Below are positions 33,637 through 45,431 of a stretch of 64,000 bases of DNA, piece after piece. Under the pieces are notes generated by a model. It had not been told where the DNA came from. It searched no databases and was given only the letters and a program-made list of their open reading frames with translations. How positions within the stretch are numbered: the stretch's first letter is position 1; each line of letters begins with the position of its first letter. Position numbers and translations under genes: made by a program. The stretch covers positions 17,888,273 to 17,952,272 of the forward strand of contig JASWHV010000018.1 in NCBI GenBank assembly GCA_030760725.1, written 5' to 3'. The DNA is from Neostapfia colusana. Taxonomy: Eukaryota; Streptophyta; Magnoliopsida; Poales; Poaceae.

Positions 33637-35027
33637 TAAGTTCAGAAGTAAAAGGCACAAAAACGTTGATACTCTGGTCAAGTCACCTTGTGAGAACACT
33701 CTGATCGAATCACCTTGTGAGAACCAGGCCACAGCGTAGCCAGAAGTTACTGGTAGCGTTAGCAGTCAATTGGGTCTTGGTCTAGTGGTAGATAACAGAA
33801 GAGAACGAACTAAAGATACATCTGGTTTCCATAAACCAACTGATGATCCTGAATATTGCAAGTCCATTGAATTCGACATCTATAAAGGTACAGCCAGATG
33901 CATGGAGAATGCAACTCTAGAAGGCATGCCAAGTGTAAGGTTTAACAGCTTGTCAGTGGATTATGCATCTGCTATCCATGAAAATGATGTCAAGCCATCT
34001 GCACAATCTGATCTTGATAATACTATTCAATCTTCTAAACATACAGACAGCTCCACCAGATATGATAGAAATTAGAAAGCAAAGTGCATCAAGAACTGCT
34101 CCTGATCATTTGCTTCAGAGTACTGAACAGAAGACACAGGTGACTGTTCTTCCAAGCAAGAGAAATAAGTCCTCAACACTGCTGCAAGAGAAGCACGAAT
34201 CCAAGATTCATGTTCCTCCAAGCAAAACTGCAAGATTGATTTCCGAAAAATGCATAGGCCCCCAAAAGGTTGCAGGCGTCTCGAATAAACAACGGCTTGA
34301 GCTGGGATCTCCAAAAGAAGTGAAGGTTAAGGTAGACCAGGCAACAAGCAACAAGAGCATGAAAGTACCGCAACAGTTGCTGTCACTAGTGCTCCCAACT
34401 AGTCATCTGTGTACTTCCTCAAACACAAGTGATCCATGTATCAAGCAAAAGCTAGAAAGTACTAACTCGGCACATGTAAGGTTCAAAGAAGGAAGTGAAG
34501 CCCCAGTTGTAGATCTGGACAATTCTGCCATGGCGGATCTCAGAGGCAGCGCAAGACCCTCTGTAAACTCCTTCAATGCAGGTTCAAGAAAGTCTTGTAT
34601 ACCTCCTGAGTATAAGCCTGCAACAGAACACCAATTTGCTGCATCAAACAGACAGGCCTCAGGAACTTCTACTGTTTCTTCGAACCTAGACATCAATTCG
34701 AAATGGAAAACGCTTGAAACAATTGATACTCAGATCAAGTTACATTGTGAGAGAAGCCCAGAACCACCCTGTGCGAAAAGAAGCACAGAGGAGATATCTG
34801 TTACTAGTGGCATTAGCAGACAATTGGGTACTTCTCCAGATCTGAGGTTATGTACTGATCACTGTATTGACACCAGTGAACCTGATATTAAAAAGATTCT
34901 ATCAGAGGTCATCCTAACTACCCAGAGGTATTGCTTTGTATACAGTAAACATTCTCTATATGTAGTTTTTTTCGTTATTTTGTACAGGAAGCTTATCAGT
35001 ACTGCCCAATTTCATACCTTTCTGCAG

Positions 35028-36760
35028 GCATGGATTGAATGGAAGGGCTGCTAGAAATGATGGTCTGGAAACCGCTTCTTCTTGGGTACCATCAGAATGC
35101 TTGCAACCAGAAAACACCAAGAAATATCCACATATCAGGGAAGAAATCATGTCCTACTATGCAATCGACAGAGTCACGAGTAGCTGCAAGATTAGAAGAA
35201 TCGCTTTTCACTCTTCACAATATTCCTCCTGTAAAGGTGGGCTTGGGCTTGTAGAATCATTCTTTTCTTTGAAAATTTTAGTGATCTCTTAAATCATATT
35301 GTGCATGGCAGGTATTGTAGATGATTCTCACTACACACTTTGCCTGCTTGAGTCCCAGGCACCAGATGATCATCAAATAACTGTGGGAACCATCTATGGA
35401 GATGAGCATATGCACATTGCTACTCTTCCAACTTATGTGAGCATTTTTTTCATTAGGGTCAACGATAAGTGAGTGATACCACTTTATCATTGTCTTATGA
35501 ACGACATGTTTATCAGTGTTATGCAGAAAAGTTTGTGGATCAATTCATTTTGCTGGTAAGCGAGCATTTTCTGAGAAATAATAATGTTTATTGCCACTGG
35601 GAAAGTTTACATCTGTTTACTATATTTCAGGATTCAGTGGACACAGACCTGTTTAAATCTTATTATCACCCTTTCTTGTGGAGTGTGTGCACCAAATTTA
35701 ACTTATATTTTTTGGTTTCCTTAGAATCATGGGATGCACAAGCAGCTTACTTTTATTATCACTATCCATTTGATGTCTTATACCAATGGAATGTTGTAGC
35801 TGTACTTTTTATCTGTGTGTTGTTTGTGTAGATGAAATGTGATGGCTTCAACCTTTGTGACGATAAAGTATTGACTGGACCATCTGAACTAACACAAGTA
35901 ATACAAGGACTGCCGTAACTTAGTAAAGTTAATAGTAATTTCCTTTTGTTGTATTGGAAACTAAGTTAAAGCATGATTGATTTTTAATCTGGCCTTTTTC
36001 AGCAATTTGAAGATGTATCTCAGCTATGCCACGAGACTGGAGAATATGCACAATACCTGATGCTTTCACCAGCTGTTGTGAATAGTTCAGCTATTGAAGA
36101 AAATAATAATGTTGGTTGTACCTTCCTTAATGGACTGCCGGATTTTCATGTGAACCTTCTTCAGCATAGAACTCAGCATTTGGTAATGACACAACCTTAT
36201 CAATCCTTGAGGACCCTGCAATCATTTTTCTTTAATCCCACTCATTCAGGTGGTCTGCAGCATACCAACGGAATTCACCAGCATATGGGGCCGTCATTTG
36301 CACGTAATGCCTTTGCAATGAATCTGCGCCCGTTTCCATCTGCTCAGCTATCTCAGCAAGTTCCATTGGATCAGTACTGGCAACGCAATGATGCAAATAA
36401 CATGTATGCAGTGGATTTACACCAGTTTCCATCTGCTCAGCTATCTCAGGCCTTTTCCATGGATCGTTACTGGCAACAGACATGATGTACCAGGGTTCAG
36501 TGATATGTATGGCATGAGCACGAGTGCTAGCAGCTATGGCTGGCGTCCGGTTCCTACACAACTGGGCAATGTGGTTTACCAATGGGATTTGCCGTCTTTC
36601 GGCAGGCATATTAACAACACCCCTCTTATCTCATGATGGGAGTAGCATACCGTGGTCAGAGTTGCATCCGATCCGGAGTCCCCAGATGAGCTCGCTGAGT
36701 ATGGACTCTGATGATACCAGCATGACAAGCACGCCAGTACCTGCCTTATGGAAGTGTTGA
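35028..36760 (+). pseudogene. SPT20-like gene, 3' exons and C-terminus
   Basis: Proposed exons 35028-35236, 35312-35436, 35517-35555, 35832-35897 and 36003 onward, with AG/GT borders. The first four join in phase with each other and with the exon ending at 34927. They give HGLNGRAARNDG, VGTIYGDEHMHIATLPTY and CYAEKFVDQFILL, which correspond in order to the conserved C-terminal half of plant SPT20 (the region ending in TLPNTHFADLLAAQF as I recall it). The last exon is Gln/Pro/Ser-rich with two copies of FPSAQLSQ. Its frame stops at 36485, but sensible sequence continues in a second frame (VPGFSDMYGMS to about 36620) and then a third (to WKC and TGA near 36760), so two single-base shifts lie in the C-terminus. 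This supports a decaying copy, unless the assembly has errors here. Confidence 0.62.
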
Positions 36761-37964
36761 CCCGGCGGGGAGGGGGGGTGGTGTCCCGTGGTGATCCATT
36801 CTTTGCATATATGGTTACAAATACTATACAGGTAGTAAAGCATACACATCACATCAGTACATATGGTTGTTGGGGTAAAGTTTGCCGCCTTCTTGCTGCT
36901 GTGTGCTGGGATACTGCTCTGCTCATCTCTGCTTCCCTTGTAGTTGTGAGTTTGTCACCTCTGAGTCCCTGTATACAAATGAATCTTGAAGAACATGGTT
37001 TCAAGCAAAAGGAAGTGAAATACATGCACAAATATACCGTCCGTCCATGTTCATTGCATTGGTCGTCCTTTGCTCCTGTGCTTTGACATATTGTTCAAGA
37101 ACAGAATTACACCACTAACACAAGTCTTTAACGATGACTGGAGTGAAATTCACTGTTCTATAGCTGCTGGGTAATGAGCTATGTGCGTACTGTTCTGTCC
37201 CGGTTCTGCAAGTTTCAGCATCTGAGAGTAATATTCCAATACGGAGTATGGCATTTATTAGCTAGAAAAGGCCTGATGATGTTTTCTAGGCGACTTCAAT
37301 TAAAATCCGAGATTATATTATACTCTGTTATGAACTAAATGATGATTAGCACAACTAATTTAGTTTAAATTGGACTAAATTTTTTGTCCTAATAAATATT
37401 ATTTATTTTAAAACGGAGTGAGTAGTATGATATTACAAACTCAGAGTCATATTGCTGAAAGACGATAACAAAGGTGGGTATAAAAATATGCTACGCGCAC
37501 CCACTGGGCATTACTGTCACTGAGCAAGACGTCCGGCCTACGCATTTACGTAACAAATTATTATTCTGACATCTGTCCCGAGCTCCGATCATCCATGGCG
37601 ATTGGTCCCCGTCTCCGGCGAGGCGCTCGTTTCGTCGTCTGTTTCGATCGCAGGCCTGTCCCTGACCGGCCAGTTGCATGCGTGCCATGCAGATGAGTCG
37701 GCTTTGTGAAAGCTATTATGCTTCCGATCAGTACAAGCGAGCTGGATGGACTTTTCGCCCGGGTACACTTATTGTGACCTCCAATCATCCATGGCTTCGG
37801 CGATTGGTCCGCCCACCGCGACCGCTTCGCTTCGGATGGTCGTCGTCGTCAAAGATCAGCCGCTTACCAATTTCTTTCCCCTGGAGTGTCCTGCCGCTCT
37901 TTTTCCTCTGCAAGATCAGTAAGAGCAATTAGTTAGGTGCCTTGGTCAGTGGTAACTGTCACTC
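36761..37964. other. Gene 3' flank, no recognisable gene
   Basis: Probably the 3' untranslated region and flank of the SPT20-like gene. AT-rich palindromic stretches near 37330-37420 look MITE-like, but I could not define ends. Confidence 0.45.
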
Positions 37965-38289
37965 TTTTTTTTATTGAACATAAGTTATTATAATATGTTT
38001 TTTAGATAATGGAAAGAGAGTATACAACCACAGATTATTACAAACTTCAATCGACTCATTTTGAGCCATAAATAAAAAGAAAGCAGAATCACTCAACTCT
38101 GAAGATAAAGTAAAATTAACAAAGTGTATTGTAATGTTTTCATCCAAACGTGACAAAAATTAAGCTCTAAGGCCGCTGACTCTATTGTTATACTCGTCCG
38201 ACGGAAACTCTTCTTTGTTACTTCATCCTTTTGTAATAGCGCACACACTCGCAACCAATAAGTTCCTCTGAAAACAACCTGCAAAAATA

Positions 38290-38580
38290 AGGAGTATCTG
38301 ATATAAAAATTATATCATTTTGACATCGCCAAATAGTCCATAATGTTGCTGTGATCCCCACCAAATGACTCTTTTTTCTTTCTGTTAAAATTTTGTAGCC
38401 AATTATTAAGCATATCAGACACTGATACAGGTGGTTGTAGCCCGGTAATAACAGAAATGATCCTATACTGCTTTTGCATTAAAAAGTAAAAAAGGTGTTG
38501 GATTGTTTCATTATAGTTGGAGAAGCTGCATTTCACGTTGCCTTTCTAACTCTTCCTAATCAGATTATCCTTGGTTAGGG
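38290..38580 (-). pseudogene. LINE zf-RVT-like C-terminal segment
   Basis: Minus-strand translation gives KCSFSNYNETIQHLFYFL and further cysteine/histidine-poor sequence, resembling the zinc-binding domain after RT in plant L1 LINEs (C-x2-C-x4-ETxxHLF). The second cysteine position is serine. Confidence 0.6.
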
Positions 38581-40960
38581 TGACGCCTTTGTGAAGGTAC
38601 CACAAGAATATTTTATCTTCAATGGAATTTTTAACTTTCATATAAGCTTATGATGGAAAGGAACATTTCTGTTCATTTGATTCAAGTGCATAGACAGTAA
38701 ATTGATCTTTATGCTGCAAGAACCACCTAAATATGTCACTTGCATTGGTTTATCTTATATGCATTACTCTGGTTAGTAGGTCCTGCCACTATACTAATTT
38801 TTCATCTATCAAAGGTCTCCTAAAAGAGACATTCAGTGGTGTGGACTTCAAAACATCAGCCACAAGGGTGTTAGGGCAATATGCAATATTATATAATACA
38901 GGGTATACATCCTTTAGAGTTACGCTGCAGATCCACTTATCGTTCTAGAATCTAGTTTGCATTCCGCTCTCAATATTAAAGGATCCATAACTGATTACCT
39001 CATTCTTAATTTTCATTATTTCTTCCTAGAATTGGGAGTCATTATGTTTAACAAGTACTTGTGTTAGTGATTTTGAACTCAAATATTTGTTCCTCAACAT
39101 TGTTTGCCATAGACCATTCTCGTTAAGCAGTTTTATAATTCACCTACTTAACAATGCTTTATTTTGGGTTCCTAAATCTAAAATTGCGAGCCCCCTTGGT
39201 CCTTAGGACGACACAATATTTCCCATTTTATAAGGCAATAACTCTTTTGTTTTCTGTTGGAATGACAGTAGAATCTAGATTTGTAAAAGTCAAGTTTCTT
39301 GACTACTCTTTTAGGGATCTAAAATATGGACATCATATACAAAGGTAGTGAGCTAAGTACCGTATTCAGGGGAACCAATCTACCTCCATAAGGTAGGTGT
39401 TTCGCTTTCCAACAGGAAATTTTTTTCTCAAAGCGCTCTTCGATACTCCTCCAATTTTTATTAAGGAGCTTATTATAGTGCATAGGTATTCCAAGATAGC
39501 TAAAAGGGAATCGCCCTGAAAAGCATCCAAATAGCGTTACATAATCATCTTCAAATTCTTTTGCTTTCTCAAAGCAGAAAATTTCACTCTTACAGAAATT
39601 AATCTTAAGTCTAGATAATTTTGAAAGCTGTTAGAATGAGCTTCATGTATTTAGCCTGTTCTAAATTATGATCCATGAATAAGATTGTATCATCTGCGTA
39701 TTGCATAATGGAGAAGCCATCATCAATAAGATGTCGAACGAGGCCTGTAATCTGTCCCTCATCCCTTGCTTTTTTTACCAGGATAGGTAACATATCTACC
39801 ACAATATTGAAAAGGATAGGCGACACTTGATCTCCTTGTCGCTGCCCCTTCTTTGACTGGAAGTAATGTTCAACGTCGTCATTCACTTTAATAGCAACCC
39901 TACCCTTAGTTATGAATATTTCAACCCATCTACACCATTTGGGTGCAAAGCCTTTCATTCACAATGTTTCTTGTACAAATGACCACTTGACCTTGTCATA
40001 AGCTTTCTCGAAGTCAATCTTGATTAAGACTCAATCAAGTTTTTTCCTGTGTAGCTCGTGAATGGTTTCATGTAGGATAATTACACCTTCCATGATGTTT
40101 CTTCCTGGTATGAAAGCCGTTTGACAAGGGCTAACCACTGTTTGGGCGATCCAATTTAATCTACTTTGTGACAACTTTTGTAAAAATCTTAAAGCTGATG
40201 TTAAGTAGACAAACCGATCTATACTGTTGAATCTGGTTTGCATTAGCGTGTTTTGGGAGTAATGTTATTACTCCACAATTGATATTAAATAGTGGTAATC
40301 CCTTTTCATATAATTCTATAAAAAGATCCATCACGTCATGTTTGATCAGCTCTCAGAAGACCTGGTAAAATTCAGCAGGAAAGTTGTCGGGTCTAGGTGC
40401 TTTGTTATGTTCCATGTGAAAAACCGCTTTCTTTACTTCTCGTACAGTGAATTCTGAGATTAATATCTCATTCTCAGCTTCACTCACTCTGAGATTAATA
40501 TCTCATTCTCAGCTTCACTGACTTGAGATATATCATGATTTCAGTTTTTCATGAGTGATATGTTGCTATCTAGTGGTTTGCCAAAGAGGCCTTTATAATA
40601 GTTGGTAATATATTTTTTAGTTCTATGTCTCCTATTATTCCATCTTCTTGTTCTAATCTGAAGATGTGTTGCTTGCGATGTTTGCTATTGGCAACCAAGT
40701 GAAAGAATCTAGTATTATCATTCCCCTCAAGGATGTTCCTAACTCTGGCTCTCTCATACCACTTTGTTTCTTGCTATGTGAGGAGGTGGACTAACCTTTA
40801 CTTAAGATAATGTTTCATGTTTATCTCATTATCAGAAAGGGTTTCTGTCTCGGCTTTCCGGTCAATGGCCTCTATCAAGGATATGAGCTCTTTCTTCTCT
40901 TTTAATAAGAACCCGTTGTATGTTTGACCCATCCTCTGAGGTATTGGCGAAGGCGCCTAA
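38581..40960 (-). pseudogene. LINE ORF2 reverse transcriptase
   Basis: RT used for target-primed reverse transcription. Seen on the minus strand: QTAFIPGRNIMEGVIILHE (about 40125-40070), KGFAPKWCRWVEIFITKG (about 39955-39900), GQRQGDQVSPILFNIVVDML (about 39845-39785) and the catalytic QYADDTILF near 39690. Multiple frame changes and stops separate these blocks. The zf-RVT-like tail follows and the endonuclease precedes. Confidence 0.82.
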
Positions 40961-41660
40961 TTTTATTCTGCCATCTCTCCATGACAGTGCCTCTGCGGTT
41001 TCGGATTGCCATACTTCCGTAACCATTTCTGAAAAACCCTCCCGGAGAAACCAACCTCTCTCAAATACGAAAAGAGGTTGAGAATTGTTGTGTATGGAGT
41101 GGCCCTTATTGAGGATGAGAGGTGTGTGATCAGATCGGCTCTATCCCTAATCTGAACATTTGCTAATGGGAATCTCATTTCACATTCTGTACTCACTAGT
41201 ACCCTATCTAGCTTCGCGTAGGTTGCATTAATCCCCAGGCCAACCCATGTATACCGTCGTCCTGACATTGAGACTTCTTTCAAATCTAGGGTCTCAATTA
41301 TAGCATTAAATTGATTTGGCCATCTTGTATTAAAGTTATTTTTATTCTAATTTGGCCTCCAATAATGTAAGACAATTTTTCACGAGAACAAACATATGCC
41401 AATTCTGTTAGGAAATCATGTTTATTATGCTGTTGTGCAGGACCGTAGAAAGTATATAAAGAAAATTTGAATCCATAAGATTTATCTTGAAGGCAGAATT
41501 TTACGTAAAAATCTCCATCTATGGATCCAATATCAAAGGTTTCTAGGTCGGCTCCTAATAGTATGCCTTCTAAACGCCCGCAAGGTTCTTTACTATGCCA
41601 AATAAAATTCCGGCCCCCAAAAAATTTTGGAGAACATTATCTAAAACCCATCTCTCCCAG
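40961..41660 (-). pseudogene. LINE ORF2 endonuclease
   Basis: APE-type endonuclease part of ORF2. Minus-strand segments: FYGPAQQHNKHDFLTELA (about 41450-41395), then a GGxFN-like site decayed to GGQIR, and SGRRYTWVGLGINATYAKLDR (about 41265-41205). These match the usual L1-plant order YGPA...IGGDFN...GRxYTW...KLDRxL. Several frames are needed. Confidence 0.75.
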
Positions 41661-42248
41661 TTTCAGATAGTGCAACAAATTAATTTGATTTTCTCTAATA
41701 ATCTTAGAAAGGTATCTATGCTTAGCCAAGTCACGAGGACCTGTGCTATTTCAGAATAGTCCTTTCATTTTTTAATCTCCTTTTGTTACCTACCCTTACC
41801 CTTGTAAAGGCCTTATTTTTTGGTTGGCATGAAGCAGTGTTGATATCACCTAATAAGTGATCATCGCACTGTTCGTGCACATTCTCATTTAAATCCCCAC
41901 TTGTGTGGCTGAGAACGGCATCTAACCTTGCATCATAGTCAATATCTACTATTTTTTGGGAGTAACTATATTGCCCCGTGAACCTTCCCCTAAATTTTTC
42001 TTCTCATTACATTCTATTCTATCATATTTAAGCATTCTAATTGAAGCAGTAGGTGACATAATTTCACTATCATCCCTTTCCAGTGAAATACCGATGCTAT
42101 TTAAATTTGACGATATACATGAATCAAAATTGATAGAAAGGAGGGGTTTTTACCTCTCGCCTCCAAGTTTCTCTTTACGGCCATCCGTTCAGTTTTCTTT
42201 AGAGTGTGGTCATCAACCTGTGCCATATATAGTGCGGGGGTTGCGCCT
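41661..42248 (-). other. LINE ORF1/ORF2 junction region, decayed
   Basis: Between the endonuclease and ORF1. It contains the N-terminal endonuclease remnants and linker, with no continuous frame I can assign. Confidence 0.45.
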
Positions 42249-43640
42249 TCAAGCTTGGTCCACCTGCTTTACCGCTCTTGTCTTTGACATGTTTTGTTTC
42301 AACATCTTCCCATTCGCATCAGTTGGAGTGTTGGGGTACTCCTCATGCTGCTCATCCCCCCTCCCCAGGCGCATGGTTTCACCCAGGGCTTTCTTGCTCA
42401 GATTTGCAGAGTTGATGACCTTGCTCATAATATTATCAGAGTGCAGTGCTGTGGCTGCTCCATCAACCATTTGGACATCTCTCTCTGCAATTGCCACTTT
42501 GAATGCTTCCTTAACAATGTAAATCCACATATAATATTTCCAGTTGGCTTTCTTGTGTCTTCTCCACTTCACATTCAATCTGGTCGACTGCTATTAATTC
42601 TCCCAGTGTTGTCACAGTCATCCCTCTTAGATTTGTCACATAGTCATCCTCTTCATCCGCTACGTTGGTGCTTATCTCATCCAAAGGTCTTTCCACCGTG
42701 ATGTCTATAGCTGCTTCTATAATTCTACTTCCTTAGCTGTTGGTGCCGTGTTCTATCTCCCCTTGTAAACCTGTCGCTGGCCATTGTCAGCCGGTCCTGA
42801 ATCAGCATTCTTGTCTATGTTATCATGGCTTCCAGCATCTAGCATCTTCTGATCCTCTGGCTCGGTTTCCTCAAAGTCTAGAAAATCATCACCATCTGGC
42901 TCATGTTCTTCCCCTTCAATATGAACCACCTCATCTATCTTAAAAAATATCTCGTAAATTCTATCATCAACCACAATGTCCACATCACCAGGGAATGAAT
43001 CCACATCTTGGACAGCCACCAAAAGCCTGACCACCCCTGTTTTCCTCAAATACCCCATACTACTTTTTGCATGGATCCAAGTTTGGAACCAATTGCCCAA
43101 AGAGGTAAATATGACCTGATCTCAAATGGAACCCCATACACCTGTACCCAAACTTTCTGCAACACTTTCTTGGGTTTTATTTCCTGGTTCCAATATTCAA
43201 AAGTCATAACACCCTCATTGTTCAAAGTAGTGATCCTTCTAATGTGATAATCCTTTATAGCTCCACCTAACATGGAAAAGGTACAACATATGCATCTCCA
43301 TATTTCTGAACCTAGTCCCATTTGACCGGAAGAATACGGGTCAGTTCTGTTTTGAGGAGTTCAGGTGACACCTAACCTTTGACAATGTGGATGAGAGCAT
43401 TTGCTGAAACCCCTTCTGGTTGGGTTGCGGTCTTTGAACCATCTTACGGGATTAAGAGAAACCCAGACCTTCACCAGCCAGACCGCAGAATGTTGCAGAG
43501 GGCTTCGGTCCATGTAATAGGGGTCACTTAGGTGTATAATGGTCTTCTGAAAATATACAACAACGAAGTACCTTAGTATTTTTTAGTACTGGATCTTCAT
43601 CCTTGGCTGACCTTTTTGCTTTGTCGATTTCTCCCTTGTA
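42249..43640 (-). pseudogene. LINE ORF1 (DUF4283-like RNA-binding protein)
   Basis: Minus-strand pieces give VWVQVYGVPFEIRSYLPLWA with IGSKLG (about 43160-43085), the hallmark of plant LINE ORF1/DUF4283 proteins, followed by an acidic stretch (GEEHEPDGDDFLDFEETEPED, about 42930-42860) and a Lys/Arg-poor tail. Stop codons lie near 43370 and frames change near 43060-43100. A Ty3-type solo LTR separates this from the putative N-terminus. Confidence 0.7.
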
Positions 43641-43688
43641 TCTCCCTTGCTCTCCATGATCTGTGTTCCTTGATTTGGGATAATACTC

Positions 43689-44786
43689 TGTCGAAGTGTG
43701 TAGCCGACACTTCCCCCGGGCCTGCTCTGGGCAGCCCGCGGAGGTTCTTTTTCGGTGGGGCTAGTCACTCACGGAGAGCTTCAGCATTAGGGACGATTGA
43801 GGGAGAAGCTTGACACGGGGGTTTTTTACGTGGTTTAGGCCACCGGAGCGTAAAACCCTACGTCCACGGTGAGCAGAGTTGCTCGCTGTATTGCTTGCTG
43901 CTCAGAACCGGAGTCCTGAGCTTGACGGTGAGAGATGTCGAATGGCTAGAGTACGACGGTGCGTAAGAGGCGAACCCTTGCTAACGTTGCCTACCCAAGC
44001 CTTTATAGTCCAAGGCTCAAGCGGCTTACAAGGTGGGCCCGAGACCCGACAGGTGGTCCCGGGGAGATTGCCTGCCATCTACCGTATCTGCAGTTACGCC
44101 GGTAGTTGTCTCTGGTGAGGGCTTCCGAGTCTTTGTTCTGCCGCCCTGCGCATGCTGCAAGCAAGTCGTAGTAGTTGATGATGGCAGGGGCGGCAGGGGA
44201 GGGGATGTCTTGTCACTGTGTTTATGGGCGGGCAGGATCTGACACGGTGCGCCAGTCTGCGATGTGACTGGGCGCAACGGCACCTGATAGAGCGTGCTCC
44301 GCGTCTCCGCGCCTTGGAAAGGCGCGGGCCTTGAATACCTTGTACGGGCAAGGTATGGCGCGTCTTTACTCTTGCTGCCTACCGTGTGAGGGCAGGCAGC
44401 GCTGCTCTGCTGGCCACGTGGCGGGCCCGGAGCTCTCCTCTGAGGAGAGGGAGGTCCGGCCTCGCGGGACACGTGGAGCCTTCAGAGCTCTCCCGTCGGA
44501 GGGGGGAGGTCCGGCTTCTGCTGGCCACATGGCAGGCCCGGAGCTCTCCTCTGAGGAGAGGGAGGTCTGGCTCCGCAGCACACGTGGAGCCTCCGGAGCT
44601 CTCCCCGCGGAGGGGGGAGGTACGGCTCAATTGGCCACATGGCGGGTCCGGAGCTCTCCTCTGAGGAGAGGGAGGTCCGGCCCCGCTAGACACATGGCGC
44701 CTTCAGAGCTCTCCCTACGGAGAAGTGCGAGGTCCTTAGGCATTTTCCCCTGTGCGTGGGGGTACCCCGTATTGAGGGTACCGACA
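43689..44786 (-). repeat. Solo LTR of a Tat-type element (E)
   Basis: A single 1098 bp LTR, from TGTCGAAGTG to GTACCGACA on the plus strand, flanked by the perfect duplication TACTC (43684-43688 and 44787-44791) with no internal sequence. This is the product of LTR-LTR recombination. Its tandem units with CCACGTGG cores lie at about 44400-44700. Confidence 0.93.
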
Positions 44787-45042
44787 TACTCTGTCCCCCG
44801 TTACTTGCTCCTACGTGCCTCCCCTGCGCTTCACCACCATTTGTCTGAGTGTGAAGTCCACCTTGAGACTTACCACTGATCTGCATGTATCTACTGCTTA
44901 TACCACGCCCCTGCTCACGCCCAGTATCACGGCCACACGTGGTGCTCGTATATCTCCTCGGAAAACTGCCACGTGACCTGTTGTTAGTGTAGCGTGGCAC
45001 AACGGGACGACCACGGCCTCCACCCTCACCTGTAGGTCTCAA
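44787..45042 (-). pseudogene. Gly/Arg-rich reading frame, probable LINE ORF1 N-terminus
   Basis: ATG at 45042 opens MRPTGEGGGRGRPVVPRYTN and continues with RG-rich sequence to the solo LTR. The frame beyond the LTR (43683 downwards) continues with charged sequence. The position fits the ORF1 start, but I do not recognise this N-terminus. Confidence 0.45.
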
Positions 45043-45431
45043 TGATCCTTTACCCTGCGCACTGAGAAGGCAATGGATGAGGAGGGGAGGGCAATTGTTG
45101 TGTAGGGAGGAGGGGAGGCGGCTATTGTGGAGGAGGGAGGGGGTTCGCGGCAGCTGCAGGGATTTGGAGGAGGTGTGCGTCAGGGAGGATGGAGAATGGT
45201 GCGGCTGTTGTGGAGGGTGGATGGGTGGCAGGACAACATGTAGGGGTGGCGACTGTTGTAGGTTTATTTTTTTTTGGGGGGGGGGGGGGTTGCGCCCCCT
45301 TGTGGTTTTTTGCAGAGGATTCTGTGTAGCCAGGCTAATCCTGGGTTACGAGCCTCCCAGGTAAGCCCCTAGCCTGATATGTCCAAATAATCCCTGGTAC
45401 CTTGGGTATTTGATTTTAAATTTGAACTTCG
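45043..45431. other. G-rich stretch, possible LINE 5' UTR
   Basis: Contains a run of 16 Gs near 45277-45292 and GGAGG-rich plus-strand repeats. No gene is supported. Confidence 0.4.

Larger units (their letters stand above)
26329..34927 (+). pseudogene. SPT20-like gene, large serine/lysine-rich middle exon, duplicated and interrupted
   Basis: Host sequence here is 26329-27026, 33221-33449 and 33654-34927 once element D and the Au SINE (with one copy of each target duplication) are removed. It reads as one disordered Ser/Lys-rich region with two copies of the same unit. Unit 1 has KSVEFDVCK, RKKSSNLVQERHESK and SDKERLA; unit 2 has KSIEFDIYK, RNKSSTLLQEKHESK and SNKQRLE. The following RFKEG segment also occurs twice (33240 and 34481). 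Breaks: TAG at 26893, a one-base difference near 33225-33240, TAG at 33737-33739 and a one-base shift near 34040-34060. The exon ends at 34927 before GTATTG, after EVILTTQR, a motif I associate with SPT20 proteins. Confidence 0.65.
37965..45360 (-). mobile_element. L1-type LINE, decayed, interrupted by a solo LTR
   Basis: Minus-strand non-LTR element. The poly(A) appears as a T-run at 37965-37972. In minus order: Gly/Arg-rich ORF1 start (45042-44787), solo LTR, ORF1 core, endonuclease, RT and a zinc-finger RT tail. The 5' limit is uncertain; a G-run near 45277-45292 may mark its 5' UTR. No target duplication was found. Many stops and shifts mark it as old. Confidence 0.75.

Noticed and set aside
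36748..37086. 112-residue plus-strand frame after the SPT20-like gene
   Set aside because: No recognisable motif, overlaps the probable 3' UTR, and composition is not coding-like.
37230..37440. Possible Stowaway MITE (ACGGAGT-type ends, TA-rich palindromic middle)
   Set aside because: The two ends do not form matching terminal inverted repeats and no TA duplication could be fixed.
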